Shown: positions 19,940 through 30,415 of the stretch, piece by piece
Layout: each line of letters begins with the position of its first letter
Position numbering within the stretch: position 1 is the first letter of the stretch
NCBI GenBank assembly: GCA_024641745.1
Contig: JAHECL010000005.1
Span: 1-51,445, forward strand
DNA length: 51,445 nucleotides
From: Gemmatimonadota bacterium
GTDB lineage: Bacteria; Gemmatimonadota; Gemmatimonadetes; Gemmatimonadales; GWC2-71-9
Direction: 5' to 3'
Position numbers and translations under genes: made by a program
Notes under the pieces: generated by a model
What the model saw: only the letters and a program-made list of their open reading frames with translations
Database searches by the model: none
What the model was told of the DNA's origin: nothing

Positions 19940-22108
19940 TTACCGCCCCTGTTCCGTCCGGCTGCGGACGCGATCCGATACCGTGACGTCGAGCGCCCCG
20001 GGTGCCCCGGTCAGGGTCACCGACCCGCCCCTCGCCAGCGACCGGATCTGCCCGGTGGCGCCGTCGCGAATCACGGCCAGGGGATACTCGGCGGCATTCC
20101 ACCGGACCGTCGCCCCCGTGCCGGTGCGGTCCACCCGAAGCCCGGTCGCCCGACCGGCGGCAGCGGCACCGGTGGCACGCAAGGCTGCCTGCATTCCCCG
20201 GCCGTCCAAGCGCAGCTCGGCGAGCGAACCCCGGATCATCCGGAGCGGCACCGCGAAGGCGAACTGCTCCTCGTTGTTCGGCGCATCAGCCACCGGCGTC
20301 CCGCCGAACGCGAGGCGGAAGGCTTCCCCGCCCGTCGCGGTGAGTCCGCGGAGCAGGTTGGGTCCGGCGCCGACCGGCAACCGGGACTCGGTGACCGCCT
20401 CGAAGGCCGGCTCGAGGATCACCGCGCCGTCACGAATGCGGCCCCAGATCACCAGGCTCGGCTCGCGCACCGTCCCGACCTGGATCGTGGCGGGACCCCG
20501 CCGGTTCATCACGCCGACATAGGTGTAGTCACTGATCCAGGTGTTGCCGCAGTACCCCATGAGGTCGGTGGCGGTCGGTGCCTTGAGCGTCCCGCCCACG
20601 AGGTCGTATCCCCACTGGCCGGTCACCCCGCCGGCATAGGGGTAGTTGGGGTCCGAGCTGCTGACGCCCCCGCACGGGGCGTGCGAACGCCCGAAGTTGT
20701 GCCCCAGTTCGTGGGCCACGACCCCCGACCCGCTCGGCAGCTTGTCCCACCCGACTGCCGTGCGACCCGGGATGTACCCGTAGCCTGCAATGCCCCCGCC
20801 GTAGGGCACGGCGATGACGCCGTAGTAACTCCGCGTCCCGCCCTCCGCCGCCTGGAGGGTATTGACTTCGCTCAGGATGCGCAGCCAGACCCCGTTCCCG
20901 TCGTTGGACTGAATCTGCGCCGCGTCGGTGAAGGTGTACGGGACCCGCACATCCACATCCACCGCCGCGAGCGGATGCATCCGGATCGTCTGGTCGATGA
21001 ACTGTGCCGCATTGCCGGCGGTCACATTCCCCGTGGTGTTGTCGGCGGTGCGCAGGATCGGCACGAACCGGAGGTCGAACGCCGCCACCGTCTGCACCTG
21101 CAGGCTGAGGGGGCTCCCCCCCGCAGGGTAGCTGTTGTCGGCGTCGCTCGACTCGGCCACCACGTTGGCCGGATCGACGTCGAGGACGATGTCGAGCCCC
21201 GGATCGAGCAGGGTGGCGGGAAGCGTCGCGTTCCAAGTGCGTGACAGCGCCGCCTGACTGCCCACGGTGTCGGTCGGGACCGACGCGCCGGGCGCCGGGA
21301 TCGTGAGGGTCTGCAGCAGCACGCCCGCTCGATAGAACCTGGCGCGGACGTCAGGGGTGTCGGTGTTCGCTTCGTTGGCGACGACGAAGACCCGAAGCAG
21401 GCCCGCCCGTCCGCCGACCAGCGGCACGGCACGGTCGTAGGTCTGCACGCTCTGCGTGATGTGGAATCCGTGGATCACCAGGTTCAGCGATGTCACGGCA
21501 CGGGCGGTGTAGGTCACCCCGGCGGACGCGGCGCCGTTGCTCACGACCTGGACGACCTGGCTCAGCGGAGCGGGGTCGTAGAGCGTCGTCGTCCCGACCA
21601 CGGAGGCGGCCACGGTGTAGGCACCAGGCGCGAGGCCGGTCAGTGCGGCGCCCGCGGTCTGGAGGGAGGAATAGCCCGCGGGGCCGGTGATCGTGATCGC
21701 CGCACTGGTGCCGGGCGGCAGGCCGCTGACGCTCAGCGTGAGCGATCCGGGCATGGTCGCGTAGGCCACGGCGGCGGAGGCCGTCCCGCCTGAAGCGACC
21801 TGGACGGACTGCGTGGCGGGTGTCGGGGTGTAGACGGTGCTGCCGGCGGTCACCGGTGTTCCGGCAACGGTGTAGCTGCCTGGTGCCAGTCCGGTCAGGG
21901 TCGTGGGAAACGAATCCACCGCCGCGGCGAATCCCGCCGGTCCCGTGACCGAGACGGTCGCACCGGTCGCGGGGGGCAGCCCCGACACGGTCACCGTCAG
22001 TCCCCCGACGGTGGGTCCGGTCGTGGTGTCCTTGCCGCCGCAGGCGGCGGCGAACAGGAGCACTGCCACCGGGATCAGGGCGGGGAGGCGAACGGGGCGA
22101 GAAGCCAC
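19940..22108 (-). CDS. Secreted zinc metalloprotease-like lipoprotein with two N-terminal tandem repeats
   Basis: Lipoprotein signal LPALIPVAVLLFAAACGG; zinc motif VAHELGHNFGRSHAPCGG (HExxHxxxxxH); repeats starting LTVTVSGLPPATGATVSVTGPAG and LTLSVSGLPPGTSAAITITGPAG; GTG start at 22108 proposed. Confidence 0.8.
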   Translation of the reverse strand: MASRPVRLPALIPVAVLLFAAACGGKDTTTGPTVGGLTVTVSGLPPATGATVSVTGPAGFAAAVDSFPTTLTGLAPGSYTVAGTPVTAGSTVYTPTPATQSVQVASGGTASAAVAYATMPGSLTLSVSGLPPGTSAAITITGPAGYSSLQTAGAALTGLAPGAYTVAASVVGTTTLYDPAPLSQVVQVVSNGAASAGVTYTARAVTSLNLVIHGFHITQSVQTYDRAVPLVGGRAGLLRVFVVANEANTDTPDVRARFYRAGVLLQTLTIPAPGASVPTDTVGSQAALSRTWNATLPATLLDPGLDIVLDVDPANVVAESSDADNSYPAGGSPLSLQVQTVAAFDLRFVPILRTADNTTGNVTAGNAAQFIDQTIRMHPLAAVDVDVRVPYTFTDAAQIQSNDGNGVWLRILSEVNTLQAAEGGTRSYYGVIAVPYGGGIAGYGYIPGRTAVGWDKLPSGSGVVAHELGHNFGRSHAPCGGVSSSDPNYPYAGGVTGQWGYDLVGGTLKAPTATDLMGYCGNTWISDYTYVGVMNRRGPATIQVGTVREPSLVIWGRIRDGAVILEPAFEAVTESRLPVGAGPNLLRGLTATGGEAFRLAFGGTPVADAPNNEEQFAFAVPLRMIRGSLAELRLDGRGMQAALRATGAAAAGRATGLRVDRTGTGATVRWNAAEYPLAVIRDGATGQIRSLARGGSVTLTGAPGALDVTVSDRVRSRTEQGR

Positions 22109-22258
22109 GGCAGGATGTCCGGGTCGGGGGAGGGTCACCCCTGTTCCCCCGGGCAACCGATGTGCCGACTCGGCATCGGCGGTGGAAGTGATTCCCTCAT
22201 AATGGGTTGGACGTACGTGGCGAAGGTCGGCACACACCGGGATCCCGGGCAGAATGCG

Positions 22259-22615
22259 CTACTCGACCTTGTCTTCCCAGAGCGCGAAGACGTTTCCATC
22301 CGGATCGGCCACCATCGCCATGATGCCGAACCCCTGCTGGGTCGGTTCGGCGACGAATGTCACGCCCCGCTGGTGCAGGCGCTCGCAGTAGTCGAGCAGG
22401 TCTTCCACGTGGAAGGTGAGGCCGGTGTGCCGGCCCACCAGCGCCTTGGCATCGGCATGCACCGCCGGGTGCACACCGAGTCGGGTCTCCCCTTCGAGGA
22501 ACTCCGCGCCGAAGGAGCCCTGCCGAAGGAGGGGCAGTCCCAGATGGTCGCGGTAGAAGAGCAGGGCCCGGTCAAGGTCGGTGACGAAGACGGCGACGCT
22601 GTAGAGATGGGGCAT
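22259..22615 (-). CDS. VOC family (glyoxalase-like) protein
   Basis: MPHLYSVAVFVTDLDRALLFYRDHLGLPLLRQG...VADPDGNVFALWED. Confidence 0.92.
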   Translation of the reverse strand: MPHLYSVAVFVTDLDRALLFYRDHLGLPLLRQGSFGAEFLEGETRLGVHPAVHADAKALVGRHTGLTFHVEDLLDYCERLHQRGVTFVAEPTQQGFGIMAMVADPDGNVFALWEDKVE

Positions 22616-22746
22616 ATGGGAAGGTCAGTGGGGAAGCGGGAAGCCGGAAGCGTGTCAGTCATCTGCTGACCGCGTTCCTGCCAAGATAATGGGGAGCCCC
22701 GCCGTGAACCGATGGGCCGTGCGCCGCGACCCGGCGCTTCGCGAGT

Positions 22747-23124
22747 CTACCCGGACGTCGACGTTGGGGTGATCAACCTTCCACACTGCGCGCCGATCCC
22801 TCCACCGACCAATCCCACCACCGCACCGATCACCACTTCGAACGGCCAGAGATTGTGGTCGGTCGGGTCGGCCCAGGTTTCCACGACGACACGAAGCATC
22901 ACCGCCGCCACGAATCCCAGCGTGATGAGTGCGGTGGTGCGGGAGGGTCTGAGCCGCAGGAACCGCTGCGCGATCCCGCCGGCCACCAGCCCTGCGAGTG
23001 CCCACTGCAGCAGGAAGCCACGGTCGGTGTTGTTGAGCTCGGTGTACGATGGCGGCCAGTAGATGGCGCCGGCGGCCAGGGTGCCCCACGCCAGCATGAG
23101 CCACGACTTCATCCGGTCGGTCAT
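22747..23124 (-). CDS. Hypothetical membrane protein
   Basis: Four hydrophobic segments; high-complexity ORF between convergent/parallel genes. Confidence 0.6.
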   Translation of the reverse strand: MTDRMKSWLMLAWGTLAAGAIYWPPSYTELNNTDRGFLLQWALAGLVAGGIAQRFLRLRPSRTTALITLGFVAAVMLRVVVETWADPTDHNLWPFEVVIGAVVGLVGGGIGAQCGRLITPTSTSG

Positions 23125-23184
23125 CCGTGCCTCACCTCTGAAGAAAGGACGAGCACAGCCGACCTGATGATGACGCGCGAGCGC

Positions 23185-23556
23185 CTATTCGGCAAGGCTC
23201 CGGATATGGGTCGACACCTTCAACAACTGCTTCGTGTCCATCCGCATGATGAAGGAGCGGCTGACCGAGCTGATCATCTTGACGGCGGTGGAAATTCCGA
23301 CCTTTGCTGATCCGGTGGCCACGGCGCCCGCCCCGGCCAGCTTCAGTGCGCGCAGGTAGTAGTAGTCCATGCCGGCCTGCGTCAGGTCCGCCACCAGGTC
23401 GGCCAGTTCTTCCCTGTGGTCTTCAGGATCGTCGGCCTGCTCGAGCGCGGTGAGGACCTCACTCATCCTCGCGTGGGATGCCTCGGTGAGTGGAAACCTC
23501 AGGGCGGGCTCTGGCGGGGCGGTGCCGCGCTTCGACTGCTTCGGGGTGGGTGTCAT
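23185..23556 (-). CDS. Hypothetical protein
   Basis: Helical, charge-balanced protein (EVLTALEQADDPEDHREELADLVADLTQAGMDYYYLRALK). Confidence 0.6.
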   Translation of the reverse strand: MTPTPKQSKRGTAPPEPALRFPLTEASHARMSEVLTALEQADDPEDHREELADLVADLTQAGMDYYYLRALKLAGAGAVATGSAKVGISTAVKMISSVSRSFIMRMDTKQLLKVSTHIRSLAE

Positions 23557-23624
23557 GGTGACCGTAAGCTAGCGCCCTCCCCCGCCCCGCCGTACATTCG
23601 CCGGTCACCTCCTCGGGAGTTCCC

Positions 23625-24953
23625 TTGGCCGTCACCTATGCCCGTCGTCTGGGGCTCTTCTCGGGCACCATGTCCGTCGTCGGCGGGATCATCGGCGCCG
23701 GCATCTTCCTCAACCCTGCCATCGTCGCCCAGCGGGTCGGAACCCCGACGGCGACGATCGGTGTCTGGGTGCTCGGCGGCGCGGTGGCGCTGATCGGGGC
23801 GTTCGTCTACGGCGAACTGGGCCAGCGCCGCCCGAAGGTGGGCGGCGGCTACGCCTACCTGCGTGAGGCGTTCGGGCCCTTCCCCGCCTTCCTCTATGCC
23901 TGGGCGCTGCTGCTGATCATCGCGCCGGGGGCCATTGCCGCCGTGGCGGTCACCTTCGGCAACTACGGGGCGGCGCTCCTGGGCGTCTCGCCGGCGGTGG
24001 CCCGCCCGGCGGCGGTCGCCGCCATCCTCCTGCTCACGCTCATCAATTGCCTCGGCGTCACCTTCGGGGCCATCACCCAGAACATCTTCACCCTCCTCAA
24101 GCTGGCCGCCATCGGCGCCGTCGTCGTCGCCGGTCTCCTCACCATCGGGCACCCGCCGCCGCCCTGCCTGGACTGCGCCGCCCTGCCGTCGCCATCCGGT
24201 GGCCTGCCGATGGTCGGCGTGGTGGGCGCGGCGCTGGTACCGGTGCTCTTCTCCTACGGCGGTTGGCAGCAGACCAACTTCATCGCCGAGGAGATGATCG
24301 ATGCCGAGCGGAACCTGCCGAAGGCGCTGGTGCTGGGCGTGGTGATCGTGGTGCTGGTATATGTGCTTGCCAACGCCGCCTACCTCGGCGCGCTCGGCGT
24401 GGCGGGGCTGGCGGCGAGCTCTGCCCCGGCGGCCGATACGATGGAGGCGCTGCTGGGCACCACCGGACGCGCCCTCATCACGGCCGGGATCGTCTTCTCG
24501 ACCTTCGGTTTCCTGAATCTCGTGATTCTGGTGACGCCGCGCGTGTTCCAGGCGATGGCAGCCGACGGGCTATTCTTCGATCGGTTTGCCCGCCTGCACC
24601 CGAGGTTTCGGACGCCGGTGGCCGCCATCGTCTTCCTTGGGGTGTGGTCCTCGATCCTGGTCTACTCCGGCCAGTACGGTGCCCTGCTGGACTACGTCGT
24701 CTTTGCCGACTGGATCTTCTTCGGCCTGACGGCGCTGACGCTCCTCGTGTTCCGGCGCCGCGACGGGATGGCGGAGGTTCAGTTCCGGGTGCCGGGCTAT
24801 CCGGTCACGCTCTGGCTCTTCGTGGGGGTGGCGGCGTATGTGGTGGTGGGGTCCATCGTGTCCAATCCGGGAAACGCGCTGCGCGGGGCCGGGCTGCTGG
24901 TGCTCGCCGTGCCGGTCTACCTCTACTGGCGGGGGGTAGCCGCTCGCCGCTGA
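23625..24953 (+). CDS. APC family amino acid permease
   Basis: LFSGTMSVVGGIIGAGIFLNPAIVAQ, GGGYAYLREAFGPFPAFLYAW, 12 hydrophobic segments. Confidence 0.93.
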   Translation: MAVTYARRLGLFSGTMSVVGGIIGAGIFLNPAIVAQRVGTPTATIGVWVLGGAVALIGAFVYGELGQRRPKVGGGYAYLREAFGPFPAFLYAWALLLIIAPGAIAAVAVTFGNYGAALLGVSPAVARPAAVAAILLLTLINCLGVTFGAITQNIFTLLKLAAIGAVVVAGLLTIGHPPPPCLDCAALPSPSGGLPMVGVVGAALVPVLFSYGGWQQTNFIAEEMIDAERNLPKALVLGVVIVVLVYVLANAAYLGALGVAGLAASSAPAADTMEALLGTTGRALITAGIVFSTFGFLNLVILVTPRVFQAMAADGLFFDRFARLHPRFRTPVAAIVFLGVWSSILVYSGQYGALLDYVVFADWIFFGLTALTLLVFRRRDGMAEVQFRVPGYPVTLWLFVGVAAYVVVGSIVSNPGNALRGAGLLVLAVPVYLYWRGVAARR

Positions 24954-25882
24954 GCCTCCCGGAGACTGAACCAGGCGTTGCGCCAGTTCCGCCGCATGCG
25001 CTCCAGTCCGGGCCGGGCCAGTGGGGTGTCGCCGAACCTGGCCTCGAACTCTCCGGCCGACATCCGTTCGAAGAACCCCTCATCAGTCCCTCGCAATTCG
25101 CCGCGATCGCGGAACTCCGGAATGGCCGAATCCATCGCAAAACGCAGATTCCAGGGACAGACATCATTGCAGACATCACATCCGAACGCCCAGCCGCCGA
25201 AGTGGCCGGCCATATCGGCTGGAATCTCCGGTTTGTACTCAATTGTGAGGTACGAGATGCACTTGGTGGCATCGAGAACGTAGGGTCCGATGAAGGCCCC
25301 GGTGGGACAGGCGTCGAGGCACCTCGTGCAGCTGCCGCAGTGATCGGCGGTGAAGGGCGGATCGACGGCAAGCGGCAGGTCGGTGAAGATGCTCCCGATG
25401 ACAAACCAGGAGCCGAGACCAGGCCGGAGGAGCATCGTGTTCTTGCCGATCCAGCCGAGCCCGGCGCGTTCGGCGAGTTCGCGTTCAGGCACTGGGCCGG
25501 TGTCAACGTATGGCCTGGCCGTTCTGGCGCCGGCCTCCATCAGCATGGAAGCTAAGTCGTTGATTCTATTTAGTGTAACAGAGTGGTAGTCTTTGCTACG
25601 ACCATACCTTGCGATTCTTGGTGCCGAATTGTCTGGATCAGAATCCTTGTAGTAGTAGTTGTCAAGAATAACAACGGCACGCGTCGCATCACGGTCGATC
25701 AGTCTCAGGTCCTTTCGCTTCTTCGCCTGGCGGTGGATGTACCGCATGTTCCCGCCGTACCCGGCCCGGAGCCAGTGCTCGAGGGCATCCGCGCGTGCGG
25801 AGGGGCCGAGATCGGTGATCCCGCACGCCACGAACCCCAGTTCGGCGGCACGGGCCTTCACATCAAGCGCGGTGAGGGTCAC
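24923..25882 (-). CDS. queG: Epoxyqueuosine reductase QueG
   Basis: GPVPERELAERAGLGWIGKNTMLL, CGSCTRCLDACPTGAF and CDVCNDVCPWN iron-sulfur motifs; GTG start 25882 proposed. Confidence 0.93.
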   Translation of the reverse strand: MTLTALDVKARAAELGFVACGITDLGPSARADALEHWLRAGYGGNMRYIHRQAKKRKDLRLIDRDATRAVVILDNYYYKDSDPDNSAPRIARYGRSKDYHSVTLNRINDLASMLMEAGARTARPYVDTGPVPERELAERAGLGWIGKNTMLLRPGLGSWFVIGSIFTDLPLAVDPPFTADHCGSCTRCLDACPTGAFIGPYVLDATKCISYLTIEYKPEIPADMAGHFGGWAFGCDVCNDVCPWNLRFAMDSAIPEFRDRGELRGTDEGFFERMSAGEFEARFGDTPLARPGLERMRRNWRNAWFSLREAQRRAATPRQ

Positions 25883-25901
25883 GGCATCCGGGCAGATGTG
25901 C

Positions 25902-26198
25902 TCACAGCCCCATCGTGTCCCGGCGCCACCGGACGAACCGCAGCAGGTCCTCGAGCGGGGGGACAGTGTCTTCCGCCCCGTAGGCGGTGTACATCCGCCA
26001 CGCCAGGTAGGTCCGGTCGGGCACCGGGAGGAAGGGGAACGCCGCCCACCACGCCCGCCGCCGAAATGCCCAGCCGGCGCCGAGCAGGTCCAGCGCCAGC
26101 CGCGGGTTGAGCAGCGCACGAAGCGCCGCGGCACCGAGCAGGCGGGCCCAGGAGCCCCGGTATCGGGCGGCGCCGGGATGGTCGAGGTGGGCGGACAT
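25902..26198 (-). CDS. Hypothetical protein, upstream of queG
   Basis: Same strand, 19 bp before the queG start; Arg/Trp-rich RAWWAAFPFLPVPDRTYLAWRMYTAYGAEDTVPPLEDLLRFVRWRR. Confidence 0.6.
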   Translation of the reverse strand: MSAHLDHPGAARYRGSWARLLGAAALRALLNPRLALDLLGAGWAFRRRAWWAAFPFLPVPDRTYLAWRMYTAYGAEDTVPPLEDLLRFVRWRRDTMGL

Positions 26199-26317
26199 GC
26201 CGGAAATATACGCGGAGGAGCGGCGTTCGCCCGGCCGGGAGGGCGGTGGTATTCTTCTCCACCGGCTCGTCAGCCCGCGACCCGGTCCCGTTGACGCGAC
26301 CCCGAATCGGAGCAGGC

Positions 26318-27370
26318 ATGCTCTTTGGAACCGCCCTGCTGGGCGCCGCCCTCCTCATCAATGCACCGACCGTCCTCGAGCCCAAGACGGATGTGCTGTA
26401 CATGAAGAACGGCGACAAGATGACGTGCGAGATCAAGACCATGAACGCGGGAGCGCTCTACGTCAGCCTCGACTACGTGGACGGGACGATCTCGGTGGAG
26501 TGGTCCCGGGTGGCGCGGCTGGAGAGCACTCGTTTGTTCATCGTCAAGCTGGTGGACGGCACGGTCTACACGGGGCGGATGTCCATCCTGCCCGAGGAGG
26601 GGACCGACTCGGTCCTGGTGCGACTGGTCCAGCTCGACGGCACGAGCGTGGCCTTCGACAAGTCCCAGATCGCGGGCCTCGGCGGGACGTCGGACAAGTT
26701 CTGGGGGCGGTTGAACGGCGACGTGACGTCTGGCTTCGGGTACTCGAAGGGCAACAACAGCACCACCTACAACTTCAGCTCCGCCGTCAACTATCCCCGC
26801 GCCCGCTGGAGCGCCTCGCTGTTCCTCAACTCCAACCTCTCCTCCTCCGACGGCACGACCACCTCGACCCGCAACCAGTTCGGGCTGGGCGCCTCGAAGC
26901 TCCTGCGCTGGAACACCTGGTTCTATTCGGGTGCGTTCTCCGGCCTGCAGAGCACGGAGCAGAGCATCACCTTTCAGGGAAGCGTCAGCGGCGGTATCGG
27001 GAAGTACTTCAAGGACACCAGCACGCTGAAGATCAGCATGACCGGCGGGGCGGCGTACCAGGCGACGACCTACACTTCGGACATTTCCGGGAACAGCGAG
27101 GATGTGATTGCCGCCCTGATCGCGGGCAGGCTCTCCTACGTGAAGTTCAAGAAGACCTCCCTGTCCGTGAACGCCAACGTGCTCCCGGCACTGAACGACC
27201 TGGGGCGATTCTACTTCAACGCCAACGCCAGCTATTTCGTCAAGCTGTTCGGTGCCGTGAACTGGAATCTCTCCTTCTACGGCAACTGGGACACCCAGCC
27301 GCCGGCCGGCTCCTCGGGCAGCGACTACGGATTCAATTCCGGGCTCAGCTGGACCTTTGGAAACGAATAG
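26318..27370 (+). CDS. DUF481 family outer-membrane protein
   Basis: Signal-like N-terminus, LYMKNGDKMTCEIKTMNAGALYVSLDYVDGTISVEWSRVARLES, then alternating beta-barrel strands. Confidence 0.82.
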   Translation: MLFGTALLGAALLINAPTVLEPKTDVLYMKNGDKMTCEIKTMNAGALYVSLDYVDGTISVEWSRVARLESTRLFIVKLVDGTVYTGRMSILPEEGTDSVLVRLVQLDGTSVAFDKSQIAGLGGTSDKFWGRLNGDVTSGFGYSKGNNSTTYNFSSAVNYPRARWSASLFLNSNLSSSDGTTTSTRNQFGLGASKLLRWNTWFYSGAFSGLQSTEQSITFQGSVSGGIGKYFKDTSTLKISMTGGAAYQATTYTSDISGNSEDVIAALIAGRLSYVKFKKTSLSVNANVLPALNDLGRFYFNANASYFVKLFGAVNWNLSFYGNWDTQPPAGSSGSDYGFNSGLSWTFGNE

Positions 27371-27371
27371 C

Positions 27372-28511
27372 GTGACCCCGCGCCCGCCCGCCGCCTACCG
27401 CGGCGAGTTCCCGATCTTCGAGCGCTGCACCTACCTCAACAGCTGCTCGCTCGGCGCGCTGTCGCGCCGGTCGCGCGCCCGGGTGAACGAGTACCTGGAC
27501 CTGTGGGACGCGCGCGGGGCCTCCGCCTGGTACGACACCTGGTGGGCCGCGCTCGAGGAGCTGCGAACCCGCTACGGCCGGGTCATCGGCGCGCCGGCCG
27601 GCACCATCGCACTCCACCCGAACGTCTCCAGCGCCCTCGGCGTGGTGGCCTCCGCGCTGGACTACCGGGTGCGCCCGCGTGTCATCGTCACCAGCCTCGA
27701 TTTCCCCACCATCGGCTACCAGTGGATGGCCAAGGCGCGCGCGGGGGTCGAGGTCGTCGTCCTCGAGAGCCCCGACGGGATCGGCGTGCCGCTGGAAGCG
27801 TTCGAGCGGGCGGTCGATGGCCGCACCGCGCTCATCGCCACCAGCCACGTCTACTTCACCAGCGGGGCGATCCAGGACGTGGCGGCGTTGTCCGCCATTG
27901 CCCACCGGGCCGGGGCGCTCTGCCTGGTGGACGGCTACCAGGCCGCCGGCCAGCTGCCGGTGGATGTGGAGGCGCTGGATGTGGACTTCTACCTCGGCGG
28001 CGGCCTCAAGTGGCTGCTCGGCGGCACCGGCGTGGCGTTCCTCCATGCCCGGTCGGAACTGCTGGCGTCGCTGCAGCCGACCGTCACCGGATGGTTTGCG
28101 CACCGGGAACAGTTCCGGTTTGATTCCCGCGCGCTGGAGCTGCACGACGACGCCCGCCGACTCGAGGCCGGGACCCCGCCCCTGATGCCGGTCTACGCGC
28201 AGCTCGGCGGGCTCGACGTGCTCGAGGAGGTGGGCATCCCGGCGATCCGGATGGCCACGGCGGCGCTCACCGAGGACCTGATCGACGGGGCACGCGCCCG
28301 CGGCCTGGTGCCGAAGGTGGCCGCGCGGGCGGAGGCGCGGAGCGCCATCGTGATGCTGCCCGCCGAGGACCCGCACGCCGACGTCCGGCGGCTCGCCGAG
28401 GCCGGCTTCATCGCCGATGCGCGGCCGGGCCATGTGCGGGTGTCGCCCTACTTCTACAACGTGCCCGATGATCACCGGGCGTTCCTGGAGTGCCTGACCC
28501 ATGGCCGCTGA
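27372..28511 (+). CDS. Class V aminotransferase (cysteine-desulfurase-like fold)
   Basis: YLNSCSLGALSRR, LVDGYQAAGQLPVDVEALDVDFYLGGGLKWLLGGTGVAFLH (PLP lysine region); start GTG 27372 or ATG 27357. Confidence 0.88.
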   Translation: MTPRPPAAYRGEFPIFERCTYLNSCSLGALSRRSRARVNEYLDLWDARGASAWYDTWWAALEELRTRYGRVIGAPAGTIALHPNVSSALGVVASALDYRVRPRVIVTSLDFPTIGYQWMAKARAGVEVVVLESPDGIGVPLEAFERAVDGRTALIATSHVYFTSGAIQDVAALSAIAHRAGALCLVDGYQAAGQLPVDVEALDVDFYLGGGLKWLLGGTGVAFLHARSELLASLQPTVTGWFAHREQFRFDSRALELHDDARRLEAGTPPLMPVYAQLGGLDVLEEVGIPAIRMATAALTEDLIDGARARGLVPKVAARAEARSAIVMLPAEDPHADVRRLAEAGFIADARPGHVRVSPYFYNVPDDHRAFLECLTHGR

Positions 28512-29244
28512 CGTGCCCACCCCGCCTGAACGCCCCGCCGATCGGAGCCTGACCGAGGACGAACTGCTCTTCGAGCGCTTCGCCACCGATGCCGAGCGCG
28601 CACGCGCCACGGCGCTGAAGGTCAGCGACTCGTGGCGGGTGCTCCGCATCATGGGGGAATTTGTCTGGGGATTCGACAACCTCGCCTCGATCAAGAATGG
28701 CGTGTCCATCTTTGGCTCGGCGCGGACCCGGTCGGACCACCGCTACTACGCGCAGGCGGTGGCCGTGTCCCGGCTGCTCGCCGAACGGGGGATTCCGGTC
28801 ATCACCGGCGGCGGCCCCGGCATCATGGAGGCGGGCAACCGCGGCGCCAGGGAAGCGGGGGGCGAATCGGTCGGGTGCAACATCGAACTGCCGTTCGAGC
28901 AGGGCTCCAACCCCTATGTCACCCGCAACCTTCTCTTCAAGTTCTTCTTCGTCCGGAAGACCATGTTCGTGAAGTACGCCACGGCGTTCATCGTCTTTCC
29001 CGGCGGGTTCGGCACGATGGACGAACTGTTCGAGGCCCTCACCCTCATCCAGACCGGGAAGGTGAAGTCCTTTCCCGTGATCCTCTTCGGGCGGGCGTAC
29101 TGGGAGGGGATGGTGGAGTGGCTCTCGCGCACCGTGGCGGGCGAGGGCAACATCGACGCCGCCGACCTGACGCTCTTCCACGTGACCGACGACCCGGAAG
29201 AGGCCGTCCGCATCGTCCTCGAAGCCCGCGCCAAGCGGGCCTGA
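28501..29244 (+). CDS. LOG family protein (TIGR00730-like)
   Basis: [66 protein letters not shown] and [22 protein letters not shown] (PGGxGTxxE-like). Confidence 0.95.
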   Translation: MAADVPTPPERPADRSLTEDELLFERFATDAERARATALKVSDSWRVLRIMGEFVWGFDNLASIKNGVSIFGSARTRSDHRYYAQAVAVSRLLAERGIPVITGGGPGIMEAGNRGAREAGGESVGCNIELPFEQGSNPYVTRNLLFKFFFVRKTMFVKYATAFIVFPGGFGTMDELFEALTLIQTGKVKSFPVILFGRAYWEGMVEWLSRTVAGEGNIDAADLTLFHVTDDPEEAVRIVLEARAKRA

Positions 29245-29269
29245 CCAGCCGACCAGACCGGAGCAGCGC

Positions 29270-30404
<1,135 letters not shown>

Positions 30405-30415
<11 letters not shown>

